A stretch of 26,294 nt of DNA from DASUFH01 sp036274645. Its GTDB lineage: Bacteria > Acidobacteriota > Terriglobia > 20CM-2-55-15. Made by a program: the position numbers and the translations under genes. Of this stretch, positions 6,733 to 14,555 are shown piece after piece (within the stretch, counting starts at the first letter, position 1; every line of letters starts with the position of its first letter). Location: positions 1 to 26,294 of the forward strand of contig DASUFH010000454.1 in assembly GCA_036274645.1 (NCBI GenBank). The letters run 5' to 3'. A model generated the notes under the pieces. It made no database searches. It had not been told where the DNA came from and was given only the letters and a program-made list of their open reading frames with translations.

Positions 6733-7869
6733 ATGAATGAAATTGTCCGCTCCGACAGCATCGGGGCATTCTGCCGTCACACCCACGTTGAAGTTCAAGG
6801 AGCGGACAACGGGCCGCTCGCCGGGCTCACCTGCGCGATCAAAGACATTTATGACATCGCCGGGCAGAAGACCGGCTTCGGCAGTCCGGACTGGCTGCGC
6901 ACACATAAACCGGCGGTTCGCACAGCTCCGGCCGTACAGTTGCTCCTCGACGCCGGCGCGCGCGTGATTGGAAAGGCGCAGACGGAAGAAATGGCGTGGA
7001 GCCTGACGGGCGAAAACGCGCATTACGGCACACCGGTCAACGTGAACGCTCCGGGCAGAATTCCTGGCGGCTCGTCTTCCGGTTCAGCGGCGGCCGTCGG
7101 CGCCGGACTGGTCGATTTCGCGATCGGCAGCGACACCGGCGGTTCCGTGCGTGGACCGGCAAGTTACTGCGGCATTGTTGGCATTCGGCCGACACACGGG
7201 CGGATCTCGATGGAAGGCGCTTGCCCCCTCGCGCCGAGTTTCGACACGTGTGGCTGGTTTGCGCGGGATCCGGAAGTGCTGGAGCAGGTCGGGCGCGTTC
7301 TGCTCCGAGACGATTTGCCCGCGACAAAACCGGGACCGTTGTTGCTGGCGCAGGATGCGTTTGCGCTTGCTGAAGACGCCGCGCGGGCCGCGCTCGTTCC
7401 AGCGATCGAGAAGGTTGCGGCGCTTCTTGGCAAACCTGAAACCGTCACGGTTGGCGACGAACCGTTAACCCGCTGGGCCGACTATTTCCGGTTCATTCAG
7501 GGTTCCGAAGTCTGGAAGGCGCATGGCGATTGGGTGACGCAGGCTCGTCCACAATTCGGGCCGGGAATCCGGGAGCGGTTCGAGTGGGCGCCGACCGTTG
7601 ATAGGCAGGACGTGGCGCTGGCGCGCAGACGGCGTGAAGAAATCACCCTTCGCATGAGCGCCCTTCTCCAGGGAGGGGCCGTCCTCCTGCTGCCCGGCAT
7701 GCCGGGAATTGCGCCACTCCGAAACTCTCCCGCTCCGGTCGTCGACGCTGTGCGGGCTCGCGCATTGCCGATGATGAGCATTGCGGGACTGGCCCGGCCA
7801 TGGGTTTGTAAAAGACGGGACGGGCCGGAATGCAGGGACGGTCTCTGTCCATGTGGCTGTCCAAATTAG
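6733..7869 (+). CDS. Amidase-signature hydrolase with an aberrant, probably truncated C-terminus
   Basis: A 378-residue member of the amidase signature family, which hydrolyses C-N bonds with a Ser-cisSer-Lys triad. All three are present: K37 in CAIKDIYDIAG, cis-Ser S114 in GGSSSGS, nucleophile S138 in GSDTGGSVRG; the S114-S138 spacing of 24 equals that of the family. Residues 1-350 look normal and end in an MSIAGLAR segment. In family members this leads into a strand with P-hydrophobic-G-hydrophobic motifs (typically GLPVGLQLIG) and a last helix. Here the following 28 residues (RRDGPECRDGLCPCGCPN and before) are Cys/Arg-rich and unrelated, so the gene has probably lost about 35 codons through deletion or a frameshift. 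The ATG at 6733 lacks a clear ribosome-binding site. The open frame upstream to 6592 runs through the repeat and is rejected. Substrate unknown; it may be inactive. Confidence 0.75.
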   Translation: MNEIVRSDSIGAFCRHTHVEVQGADNGPLAGLTCAIKDIYDIAGQKTGFGSPDWLRTHKPAVRTAPAVQLLLDAGARVIGKAQTEEMAWSLTGENAHYGTPVNVNAPGRIPGGSSSGSAAAVGAGLVDFAIGSDTGGSVRGPASYCGIVGIRPTHGRISMEGACPLAPSFDTCGWFARDPEVLEQVGRVLLRDDLPATKPGPLLLAQDAFALAEDAARAALVPAIEKVAALLGKPETVTVGDEPLTRWADYFRFIQGSEVWKAHGDWVTQARPQFGPGIRERFEWAPTVDRQDVALARRRREEITLRMSALLQGGAVLLLPGMPGIAPLRNSPAPVVDAVRARALPMMSIAGLARPWVCKRRDGPECRDGLCPCGCPN

Positions 7870-7930
7870 AAAGCCCGGCGTGACTTTGCATAACGGGAGC
7901 GTTTGATGCCCCCGTCTGCTTGTGTCCGCT

Positions 7931-7945
7931 TGTAGGGCGGTCTCC
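7931..7945 (+). repeat. Degenerate copy of the dispersed repeat
   Basis: TGTAGGGCGGTCTCC matches the repeat core with one G missing from the GGGG run. The flank (CTCCCAGG) resembles the copy at 22-35. It lies between the converging amidase and sugar-dehydrogenase genes. Confidence 0.55.
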
Positions 7946-7990
7946 CAGGAAAATTCGCGGCATGACCCCCTGCAGACAAACCTGCGGTTC

Positions 7991-9232
7991 CTACATGGGC
8001 TCCATAATGAGCAGCGCGCCGTCATCCTCGTCGGTCAGCAGATAAAGCAGGCCGTCGGGTCCCTGCCGGACGTTGCGGATGCGTTGTCTCCAGTCCGCCA
8101 GAAGCGCTTCGCGGCGAATCTCTTCCCAGTTTTCGTTGAACACGATGCGCTGCAGCTGTCCGGTGCCTGCAATCCGGCCGAATTGCAGCCCCCCGACGAA
8201 CAGGTTATTGCGCCAGGCGGGGAAACGCGTCCCGGTATAAAACGTCAGACCTGAAATCGCAATGGATGGGGTCCAGACCAGCACAGGATCTTCGAGGCCC
8301 GCCTGTGAAGTCTGGTTGGAGACCCTGGCGCCGCTGTATTGCCGGCCGTAGCTGACGAGTGGCCATCCGTAGTTGGCGCCGGCCTTCAGGATATTCACTT
8401 CATCACCGCCCTGCGGACCGTTCTCCGTCTCCCATATTTCCCCGGTCACCGGATGGACCGTCAGGCCCAGCATGTTTCGATGCCCGTAGGAAAAGATCTC
8501 GGGCGCCGAGCCCGGACGGGCGGTGAATGGATTGCTCGTGGGGATTCCTCCGTCGTCGGTAAAGCGGAGGATCTTGCCGGTATGACTCGTCAGATTCTGC
8601 GCGATCTCGTCATTGGCGCCGCCGACAGCCATATAGATGTACCCGTCCGGACCAAACACCATTCCATTGCCCGGGGCGGGACCCGTAGCGACGCCGTTCG
8701 ACACAAACAGTTCCTGCACATCCGTCAGCCGCATGCCGTCCAGCCGGCCGCGAATCAGGGCGGAGGTGCGGCCCCCCGGCACAGCTTTGGTGTGGGTGAG
8801 ATAAACCAATCCGTTTTCGGCGAAGCGGGGATGTAGCGCGATGTCCATCAGGCCGCCGGAGCCGTCGGTGTACACGGCGGGAATGCCGGCAATCGGTTTC
8901 GGATCGAGTCTCCGATTGCGCACGATTCGCAGCCGGCCCGGGCGCTCCGTCACCAGAATGTCGCCGTTCGGAAGGAAGGCAAGGCTCCACGGATGCGACA
9001 GCCCCTTCATGACGTGGACGCGAACGCGTCCCTGCTCGGCTGTATCGATGGTCGCAAATCCAGCCGGTAGCGGTTTGTTCGGCAGCGACGGTACCGCCGG
9101 CTGCGGAGCCGGCGCCGCAGCCGGGGCAGCGCCCTTGTTCTGCCCTCGAACGAAAGCGGGCCCCCCCACAGACAACAGCAGCGTCGCCGAGCACACGGCG
9201 ACCAGACTCCAACGATCCCAGATCATCCTCAT
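7991..9232 (-). CDS. Exported PQQ-type glucose/sorbosone dehydrogenase homologue lacking the catalytic His
   Basis: A 413-residue periplasmic six-bladed propeller of the soluble aldose sugar dehydrogenase (GSDH) family. The ATG at 9232 has GGAGG (9240-9244) seven bases upstream, and residues 1-31 are a signal peptide ending in VRGQ. An Ala/Pro-rich linker (35-58) precedes the fold. Family landmarks: HPWSLAFLPNGDILVTERPG (80-99), GGLMDIALHPRF (126-137), GPDGYIYMAVG (194-204), YGHRNMLGL (249-257), and GPQGGDEVNILKAGANYGWP (272-291). In PQQ enzymes the GPDG strand is preceded by a motif of type HxxGRLV, whose His is the catalytic base. Here the stretch is PAPGNGMVF and the aligned position is A186. 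Either the protein uses another chemistry, or it is a binding protein with the fold. It is divergent from the large gene at 9317. Confidence 0.85.
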   Translation of the reverse strand: MRMIWDRWSLVAVCSATLLLSVGGPAFVRGQNKGAAPAAAPAPQPAVPSLPNKPLPAGFATIDTAEQGRVRVHVMKGLSHPWSLAFLPNGDILVTERPGRLRIVRNRRLDPKPIAGIPAVYTDGSGGLMDIALHPRFAENGLVYLTHTKAVPGGRTSALIRGRLDGMRLTDVQELFVSNGVATGPAPGNGMVFGPDGYIYMAVGGANDEIAQNLTSHTGKILRFTDDGGIPTSNPFTARPGSAPEIFSYGHRNMLGLTVHPVTGEIWETENGPQGGDEVNILKAGANYGWPLVSYGRQYSGARVSNQTSQAGLEDPVLVWTPSIAISGLTFYTGTRFPAWRNNLFVGGLQFGRIAGTGQLQRIVFNENWEEIRREALLADWRQRIRNVRQGPDGLLYLLTDEDDGALLIMEPM

Positions 9233-9303
9233 TGATGCGCCTCCGGCGCTATTTTTGCCCGATCTGCCCTTCTCTCCAAAGCGAAACCGGTGGAAGCCGC
9301 CTG

Positions 9304-9329
9304 ATGAAACCCGCCAATGAAACCCGCCG
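9304..9329 (+). repeat. 13-bp tandem duplication at a start-codon region
   Basis: ATGAAACCCGCCA (9304-9316) is followed directly by ATGAAACCCGCCG (9317-9329), one mismatch. The second unit supplies the ATG of the large downstream gene. It looks like a slippage duplication and leaves the true start of that gene uncertain. Confidence 0.7.
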
Positions 9330-12300
9330 GAGGGCACGGGGCTGACCGCGTGCTATCTTGCCGCGTGCTCCGAACGCTTCAAACCCTCTGCCTGCTCTTG
9401 GCGACGGTCGCCGCCGGTTCGGTCGGCGCGCAGACGAGCCCGCGAAAGCCACTCACGCGCTTCGATCCCGGACTGGACATGCTGCCGATACGCAACACCG
9501 GCGTCCCCCGATCGATTGAGCAACTGCCATCCCAACGGAAACCCACCGACGACGGATGGTGTCAGGGGATCACAGACACGTCGGTCGGATACTTCATCGA
9601 TCGAACGGCCTCCGGCGGAAAGAGCATGGCGGATCTTTCCAGAGCGTTCGTCCAATCGGCCGCCGGCGTGCCCCGGCAACTGGCCGAGCGGGCGCAGATC
9701 ATGTCCATGCGCAGGAATGTCACACTGGCGCATCCCGATAACGTCGCGCCCAGGGATGTGTCTTCGCTGATCCTGGAACGTCTGCAGCGGGAAGGCATGC
9801 CACAGATCCTTCACCTGATGGGTCCGGGCGGGAATCATTCGGTGGCTGCATACGACGCGGTCGAGTTCCGCGATCGCATCGTCTTCAAGGTGGCTGATCC
9901 CAACTATCCGCCGGGCGATCCCATGAACGCGCGCCGCGAGGTCGTGTACGTCCGTTCCATGCCGGGACGGCAGGGGGGGTGGGCAGCCTACGAAGGCCTG
10001 TACACGGGCGTGGGATTGCGCGCGGCGGATGCCCGCGCCACGGCGTACTTTGTCGACAGCCTCAAGGAAGCCGCCAGAACCGGCAAGCCCCTGCCATTGC
10101 CTCCGTCCGGTCCAAACGACAAGCCGTTAAAGGCCATATCCGCCGGAAGGGACAAGGCTGGAGGCGTGCTCGTCTCGTTCGAGCCGGCCACGGGCGATGG
10201 ACCGCAACTCACCGCGGCGGAATGGCAAACGAAACTGATGGCCTTCCTCGACGAGAACCGCCCGGGGTCGCTCGTATTGACGGCTGAAACATCGACTCCG
10301 CTTGAAAGACTCTCGCTTCGCGCATGGCTGGCGTCGGGCGCTGCAACGCTGGGTCGCGTCAATCGCGTATTCGGATATGAGGCGTCAGGCGCCGATCTGG
10401 TGATCCTGGGCAGCCACGCGGACGACGCGCCACCGATCGACGGCGACATTCTGATCGCCGCCCTCATCGCCATCTATCGGGATGGCGGGGCGCCGTTCGT
10501 CTCGCTCGATCCCGATCCGATCACGTACTACGGCCCCCAGCATGTGCGTGTCGGAGGGCTGTCGGGCGCTCTGGCGCGTTCGGCATTCGTTCGCGTGCTG
10601 CTCGACGCGGACTACGACATGAAGCGAATCAATCTGGGCGAACTCATGCCAGAGACGCCGGACTTCCGCTCGTTCGCAGAAATTGCCCGCCGCGCGGAGC
10701 GCCCATCGGGAGGGTCCAGCCGGTTCTGGATGACGCCGGCAGTCTGGCCGGCCGGAGATGTATTTCAAAGCGAACACGGAGCACTGTTCCGTTCCGGGGT
10801 TCTTGTGCAGACGGAACGCGACCTGCAGCTGGCGGATTATCAACTCTCCGCCCCGCCCCCCGATCGGGAAGCGCAGGAAGCGGCCGCGGAGATGACCCGG
10901 CGGTTCGACGCGCTCGCGCGACGCGTGCCGACATTTGCCGCGTTGCTCGGGGCCTTCGATGTGGCAAAGCTGGCTGCCGTCCTGCGCTTCAACGGCGTGC
11001 GGCTGGAGGTCCTCGACGAAGCGATGAAGCGGCCCGTGCGGGAGGTCGACGTTCCGGCAGCGTATTCGGGTATCGGCCCGAAAGTCATCAACGGCACGAC
11101 CATCGTCATTGGCGGCGGGGTCGAGACCGAAGTCCGTCTGTCGCGAACCTCCGTTGTGCGAACCGGCAGCGTCGATCGATTTCCGGCCGAATCGCGATCC
11201 GATTCCGATGGCGCAACGGCAGCGATGTACCTGCAGGACGCGATATCGAACTACCGGAACATGCGCCTGGAGGCCTGCCTGGAAAGTAGCGCTCAGGCGA
11301 TCGCCCTTGATCCCCGGCTGGACGAAGCGCGGATCTACCGCGCGCTCGCGCTGGCAAGTCTGGGCCGTCCGCGCGAAGCGGTTCGCGAATTGGACGCCGT
11401 CGTCGCCCGCATGAAACCGCTGGCCGGCCTGCGGGGAATGATCCGGATGCTCGCGGGCGACGTGTCGGGCGCCAATGCCGATGTGGATGCGGCGGCGCGC
11501 GAGGCGCCCACGCTCGACGAGGTCTGGGAATGGAACGCGCGGGTCAAGGTCCTCAGCCTGAATTTCAGCGCCGCGAAGGTCGCCATCGACAAGCTTTTCT
11601 CATTCGATCCTTCGAGCCTGCGCGCGCAATCGCTCGCGGCTGACGCGCGCATGCTCTCGCGCATGGGGCCGGCTCGCGCCCGCGCGTTTGTCAATCGTCA
11701 GCTTGCCGTGCCGCTTCCGCTGGCGGACGCGCTATGGGACAACTACAGCAATCTGCTGCTTGCGCGGGATCCGTCGTCCGGCGCGGGACTCGATCACGCT
11801 CTCGACCTGGCGGAGCGGCTGCCGCCGGAGACGGCGGCGTCCACGTACGCGGTTGAACGCATCCTGCTGCTGCGGGCCCTTCAGGGCGCCATGGGAATCG
11901 CGGCGTCACTGCCGGCCGCCAACGGCGCGTCCGCAACGGACAGCGCCGGCGCGATGGAAAAACTGGGCGAGGAGTTGCGCTCCGGCGTCGCGCTCTGGCG
12001 TACACGGTTCAGCAGCGAAGCGGAATACCGCAAGCTCGCCGAAGGCATTCGCCGTCAGCTGCGGGATCTGATCGAGACGGATTTTCAAAACACTCCCGCC
12101 GCCCGGGACGCCACGCGGCTTGCAGCCAGACACAGCCCCGTGTGGCCGAGCGCGCGACTCGCCGATGCCATGACGCGACTCGCCCTGGCAACCCGCGAAC
12201 GCGCAATCAGCCGGGACCTGACAGCCCAGGCATTTGGCGACATCGCGAACGGCGTCGCTTTTCTTGATGAAGCGCAAGCCCATGCTGAAGCGGCCGATGA

Positions 12301-13453
12301 AGCGACGCGGCGCGCGGCTGAAGGTCTTCGCGCCGTGATGACGGCGCCTCCCGGACAGGATCCACTGCTGGTGGAACTCTCCGATTACTACGGGCAGCCG
12401 GCGCCCCCCATCTTTGTGGCCATGGCGTACTGGATGATCGACTCCTCCGGCGACAGCATGTTGAACGCGAGTCCGAACCGCCGTTCGTTTCTCGAGATGC
12501 TGGCCAGTTCCGGAGGCTCGACCGGATCGATGGCGGCAGCGCTGGTCCGCGTTGAAAACCGCCTGGTGACCGAGGGCATCACACAAGGGGGTCGATCCAA
12601 ATCTGCGGACGACATGAAGCGGATCGTCGCCGGACTGTTGCAGGATCTGCGCGGTCCGGCCGAAGCGCTTCTGACCAATGGTCCGGGAGAACGGCTCGAC
12701 GCCGTCATCCTGTTTGGTTCGTATGCGAACCGTCTGGCCGCGGCCGCAGCCGGGTCCGACCCGGCGCTGGCATTGCGGGTGACCCGGTCGATCCAGCGCC
12801 TGCCCGGCGATTGGCCCATTCCCGAAGCGATCAAGGCCACCGGAGGACTGCGCGCGGTCGGCTTTGGCGCATTGTGCGAGGCGTACCGGGGCGTCGCATT
12901 CGACCACGCAGACATTCGACGGGTGATTGACCGCGCCGTTCAGGGCGAATTTGTTGCCGCCGATCTGCAGAGAGCCGCCACCGAAGCCGCGCGAGCCCTC
13001 AACGCGGACATTCGCAATCGAGACGGCGCCTTTGCCGCAGCCATGACTTCGGTGTTCCTCGGAGACCTCGTCCCGGACATTGAACGGCAGGCGATTCACA
13101 CCATCATGGAGCGTCTCGGGAGCGGAGCGGCCGCAGACCGCATCCGCGATCTCGGCCGCCGTGAACTGGATCGCCTTGATGCGGAAATCGAACGCCCCGG
13201 GAGAGGACCGGACCCGTTCGCCGACATTGCTTCCAGGCTGCGTCCGGCCATCGACGCGGCCACGACGCCTGGCGACCTGGAAATGTTCGACAGCGTCACC
13301 ACCATGTTCTTCGCCCCACTACAGCAGGAGGCGCTGCACAGCGGCGAACTCGAAATGGTCGCCCGCATCGAAGCGCTGCGTGAGGGATTGCGCGGCCAGA
13401 GCCGCTTGAAGCGGGCCACGCTGTTCCGCGTGGCCCCGATCGCGGATCGCTAG
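9317..13453 (+). CDS. Very large exported protein: papain-like N-terminus, DUF1598-like region, TPR repeats, helical tail
   Basis: 1378 residues from ATG 9317; GTG 9350 or GTG 9365 are alternatives that also leave a signal peptide (hydrophobic LCLLLATVAAG, cleavage near VGAQ). Residues about 70-215 look papain-like: C82 in DDGWCQGITD, H174 in GGNHSVAAYD, D194 in VADPNYP, in the order Cys-His-Asp. Residues about 355-605 resemble DUF1598: FVSLDPDP, then FVRVLLDADYDMKRI, RFWMTP and GVLVQTERDL. Residues about 635-765 hold TPR-type helix pairs (ACLESSAQAIALDP, then ARIYRALALASLGRPREAV). The rest is Ala/Arg-rich helix without a recognised domain. No C-terminal anchor is seen. It may be a periplasmic processing or scaffold factor; the combination is unfamiliar to me. 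Its stop overlaps the opposite gene through a shared CTAG. Confidence 0.7.
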   Translation: MKPAGGHGADRVLSCRVLRTLQTLCLLLATVAAGSVGAQTSPRKPLTRFDPGLDMLPIRNTGVPRSIEQLPSQRKPTDDGWCQGITDTSVGYFIDRTASGGKSMADLSRAFVQSAAGVPRQLAERAQIMSMRRNVTLAHPDNVAPRDVSSLILERLQREGMPQILHLMGPGGNHSVAAYDAVEFRDRIVFKVADPNYPPGDPMNARREVVYVRSMPGRQGGWAAYEGLYTGVGLRAADARATAYFVDSLKEAARTGKPLPLPPSGPNDKPLKAISAGRDKAGGVLVSFEPATGDGPQLTAAEWQTKLMAFLDENRPGSLVLTAETSTPLERLSLRAWLASGAATLGRVNRVFGYEASGADLVILGSHADDAPPIDGDILIAALIAIYRDGGAPFVSLDPDPITYYGPQHVRVGGLSGALARSAFVRVLLDADYDMKRINLGELMPETPDFRSFAEIARRAERPSGGSSRFWMTPAVWPAGDVFQSEHGALFRSGVLVQTERDLQLADYQLSAPPPDREAQEAAAEMTRRFDALARRVPTFAALLGAFDVAKLAAVLRFNGVRLEVLDEAMKRPVREVDVPAAYSGIGPKVINGTTIVIGGGVETEVRLSRTSVVRTGSVDRFPAESRSDSDGATAAMYLQDAISNYRNMRLEACLESSAQAIALDPRLDEARIYRALALASLGRPREAVRELDAVVARMKPLAGLRGMIRMLAGDVSGANADVDAAAREAPTLDEVWEWNARVKVLSLNFSAAKVAIDKLFSFDPSSLRAQSLAADARMLSRMGPARARAFVNRQLAVPLPLADALWDNYSNLLLARDPSSGAGLDHALDLAERLPPETAASTYAVERILLLRALQGAMGIAASLPAANGASATDSAGAMEKLGEELRSGVALWRTRFSSEAEYRKLAEGIRRQLRDLIETDFQNTPAARDATRLAARHSPVWPSARLADAMTRLALATRERAISRDLTAQAFGDIANGVAFLDEAQAHAEAADEATRRAAEGLRAVMTAPPGQDPLLVELSDYYGQPAPPIFVAMAYWMIDSSGDSMLNASPNRRSFLEMLASSGGSTGSMAAALVRVENRLVTEGITQGGRSKSADDMKRIVAGLLQDLRGPAEALLTNGPGERLDAVILFGSYANRLAAAAAGSDPALALRVTRSIQRLPGDWPIPEAIKATGGLRAVGFGALCEAYRGVAFDHADIRRVIDRAVQGEFVAADLQRAATEAARALNADIRNRDGAFAAAMTSVFLGDLVPDIERQAIHTIMERLGSGAAADRIRDLGRRELDRLDAEIERPGRGPDPFADIASRLRPAIDAATTPGDLEMFDSVTTMFFAPLQQEALHSGELEMVARIEALREGLRGQSRLKRATLFRVAPIADR

Positions 13454-13917
13454 TATGGTCGCCGGACGGGCGCGGCGAAGGCAAAGGCCCTTCCGATCAG
13501 CGCAACCAGGGAAGGAATAATCACACCACCCGCAATCAGGCCGCCCCCGCGCGCGCCGAGAATCTGTCCGAGTGTGGGCGTGGATCCTTCGGGAATGTTG
13601 AGCGCGTCCCAATGCAGGAAGTACGTGTTCAGGGACGCCGCGTAACTGATCGCGGTGGCGGCAAAGATCAGGATCTGCGAGAACAGTCCGATGGCGATGC
13701 CGACGAGCGCCGTACCTTTCCAGTCATAGCCGCCCACGGTCTTCGAAATCGCGCCGTAATACAGGCAGCTGATGATCGTCAGCCCGACAATGGAAAATAC
13801 CGCGTTGCCGCGCGGAGCATAAGGCAGCCCGCTCAGGCTTAACGCGAAGCGGCCTACCGTCCAGATCAACAACAAAATGTGCGGCAGTCGAACAAAACGA
13901 AGCACAGAACTCGGCAT
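13450..13917 (-). CDS. Small integral membrane protein, unknown function
   Basis: 155 residues with four predicted membrane helices: near residues 9-30 (ILLLIWTVGRFALSL), 40-57 (AVFSIVGLTIISCLYYGAI), 70-93 (ALVGIAIGLFSQILIFAATA) and 125-148 (GGLIAGGVIIPSLVALIGRAF). The loop between helices 3 and 4 (LNTYFLHWDALNIPEGST) is polar. The ATG at 13917 has GAGGA five bases upstream. I recognise no family. It sits tail-to-tail with the large gene, the two stop codons sharing CTAG at 13450-13453, so there is no room for a terminator between them. Confidence 0.7.
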   Translation of the reverse strand: MPSSVLRFVRLPHILLLIWTVGRFALSLSGLPYAPRGNAVFSIVGLTIISCLYYGAISKTVGGYDWKGTALVGIAIGLFSQILIFAATAISYAASLNTYFLHWDALNIPEGSTPTLGQILGARGGGLIAGGVIIPSLVALIGRAFAFAAPVRRPY

Positions 13918-14049
13918 GACGGTCCTCTTGGTTTCTCCTCTCTTCCAAAAGCGTGTGATTATACGCGCATCCCGAGCATGAGGTTCCCGACGGCCCGGAC
14001 CGGCCTGTGCCCCGGGGCGCGCCAGTGAGCGCCCCGGCTGGCAACGCGC

Positions 14050-14301
14050 CTAGGCGCCTTCCTTGACTTCAACGATGTGATCCGCGACGAGTCCGTGCGC
14101 TTCGCGGTGCACCGCCATGGCCGCCTCCTTGCTCGGCGCCTCGACCAGGCAGAACACCCTGGAGGTTTCCTCGTCGAACCAGTAGCGCAGATACCGGACT
14201 CCATACTTTTCCTGAGTCCGAATGTCCGCCTGATGAGCGTGTGAAACCGCGTCCGCGGTCAATCCTTCGATGTGTTCATGAGTATCCATATACAGGGGCA
14301 T
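14050..14301 (-). CDS. DUF4242 family protein (SCO4226-type nickel-binding fold)
   Basis: 83 residues of the DUF4242 family, small ferredoxin-like proteins; the Streptomyces member SCO4226 binds nickel. Typical marks are MPLYMDTHEHIEG at the N-terminus with H8 and H10, then RYLRYWFDEETSRVFCLVEA and the helix SKEAAMAVHREAHGL. The start at 14301 is chosen because AAAGGAGAG lies just upstream and the family begins at this Met; the frame extends to 14376 but without support. Its role in this organism is unknown; metal binding by the histidines and acidic residues is family inference. It is divergent from the AraC-type regulator, which might control it through the shared intergenic region. Confidence 0.85.
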   Translation of the reverse strand: MPLYMDTHEHIEGLTADAVSHAHQADIRTQEKYGVRYLRYWFDEETSRVFCLVEAPSKEAAMAVHREAHGLVADHIVEVKEGA

Positions 14302-14316
14302 TGTCTTCTCTCCTTT

Positions 14317-14343
14317 GTTGTGGAACGGCTGTTGTGGAACGGC
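14317..14343. repeat. 14-bp tandem duplication upstream of the DUF4242 gene
   Basis: GTTGTGGAACGGCT (14317-14330) is repeated almost entirely at 14331-14343. It lies just upstream of the ribosome-binding site of the DUF4242 gene, in its presumed leader or promoter. A further 10-bp repeat, GGATACATCA, occurs at 14533-14542 and 14546-14555, ending at the start codon of the regulator. Confidence 0.6.
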
Positions 14344-14555
14344 GTCGTTGCGGCGCCATTCCTGAAAAATGACCAACCGGTTACCGGGCGCGTTGCGGAT
14401 GCTTCCGCGCCACGCTTAGAATGTGCCGCGGCCTGTCTGGTCCGGCAATGACCGGAGGTACGGAGAAATTGACCGGGAGTCCGGAAGCGCCGTTCGTTTT
14501 GCCGCGAATCCTGAGGTCTTTGCCGCGAAGCCGGATACATCACCGGGATACATCA

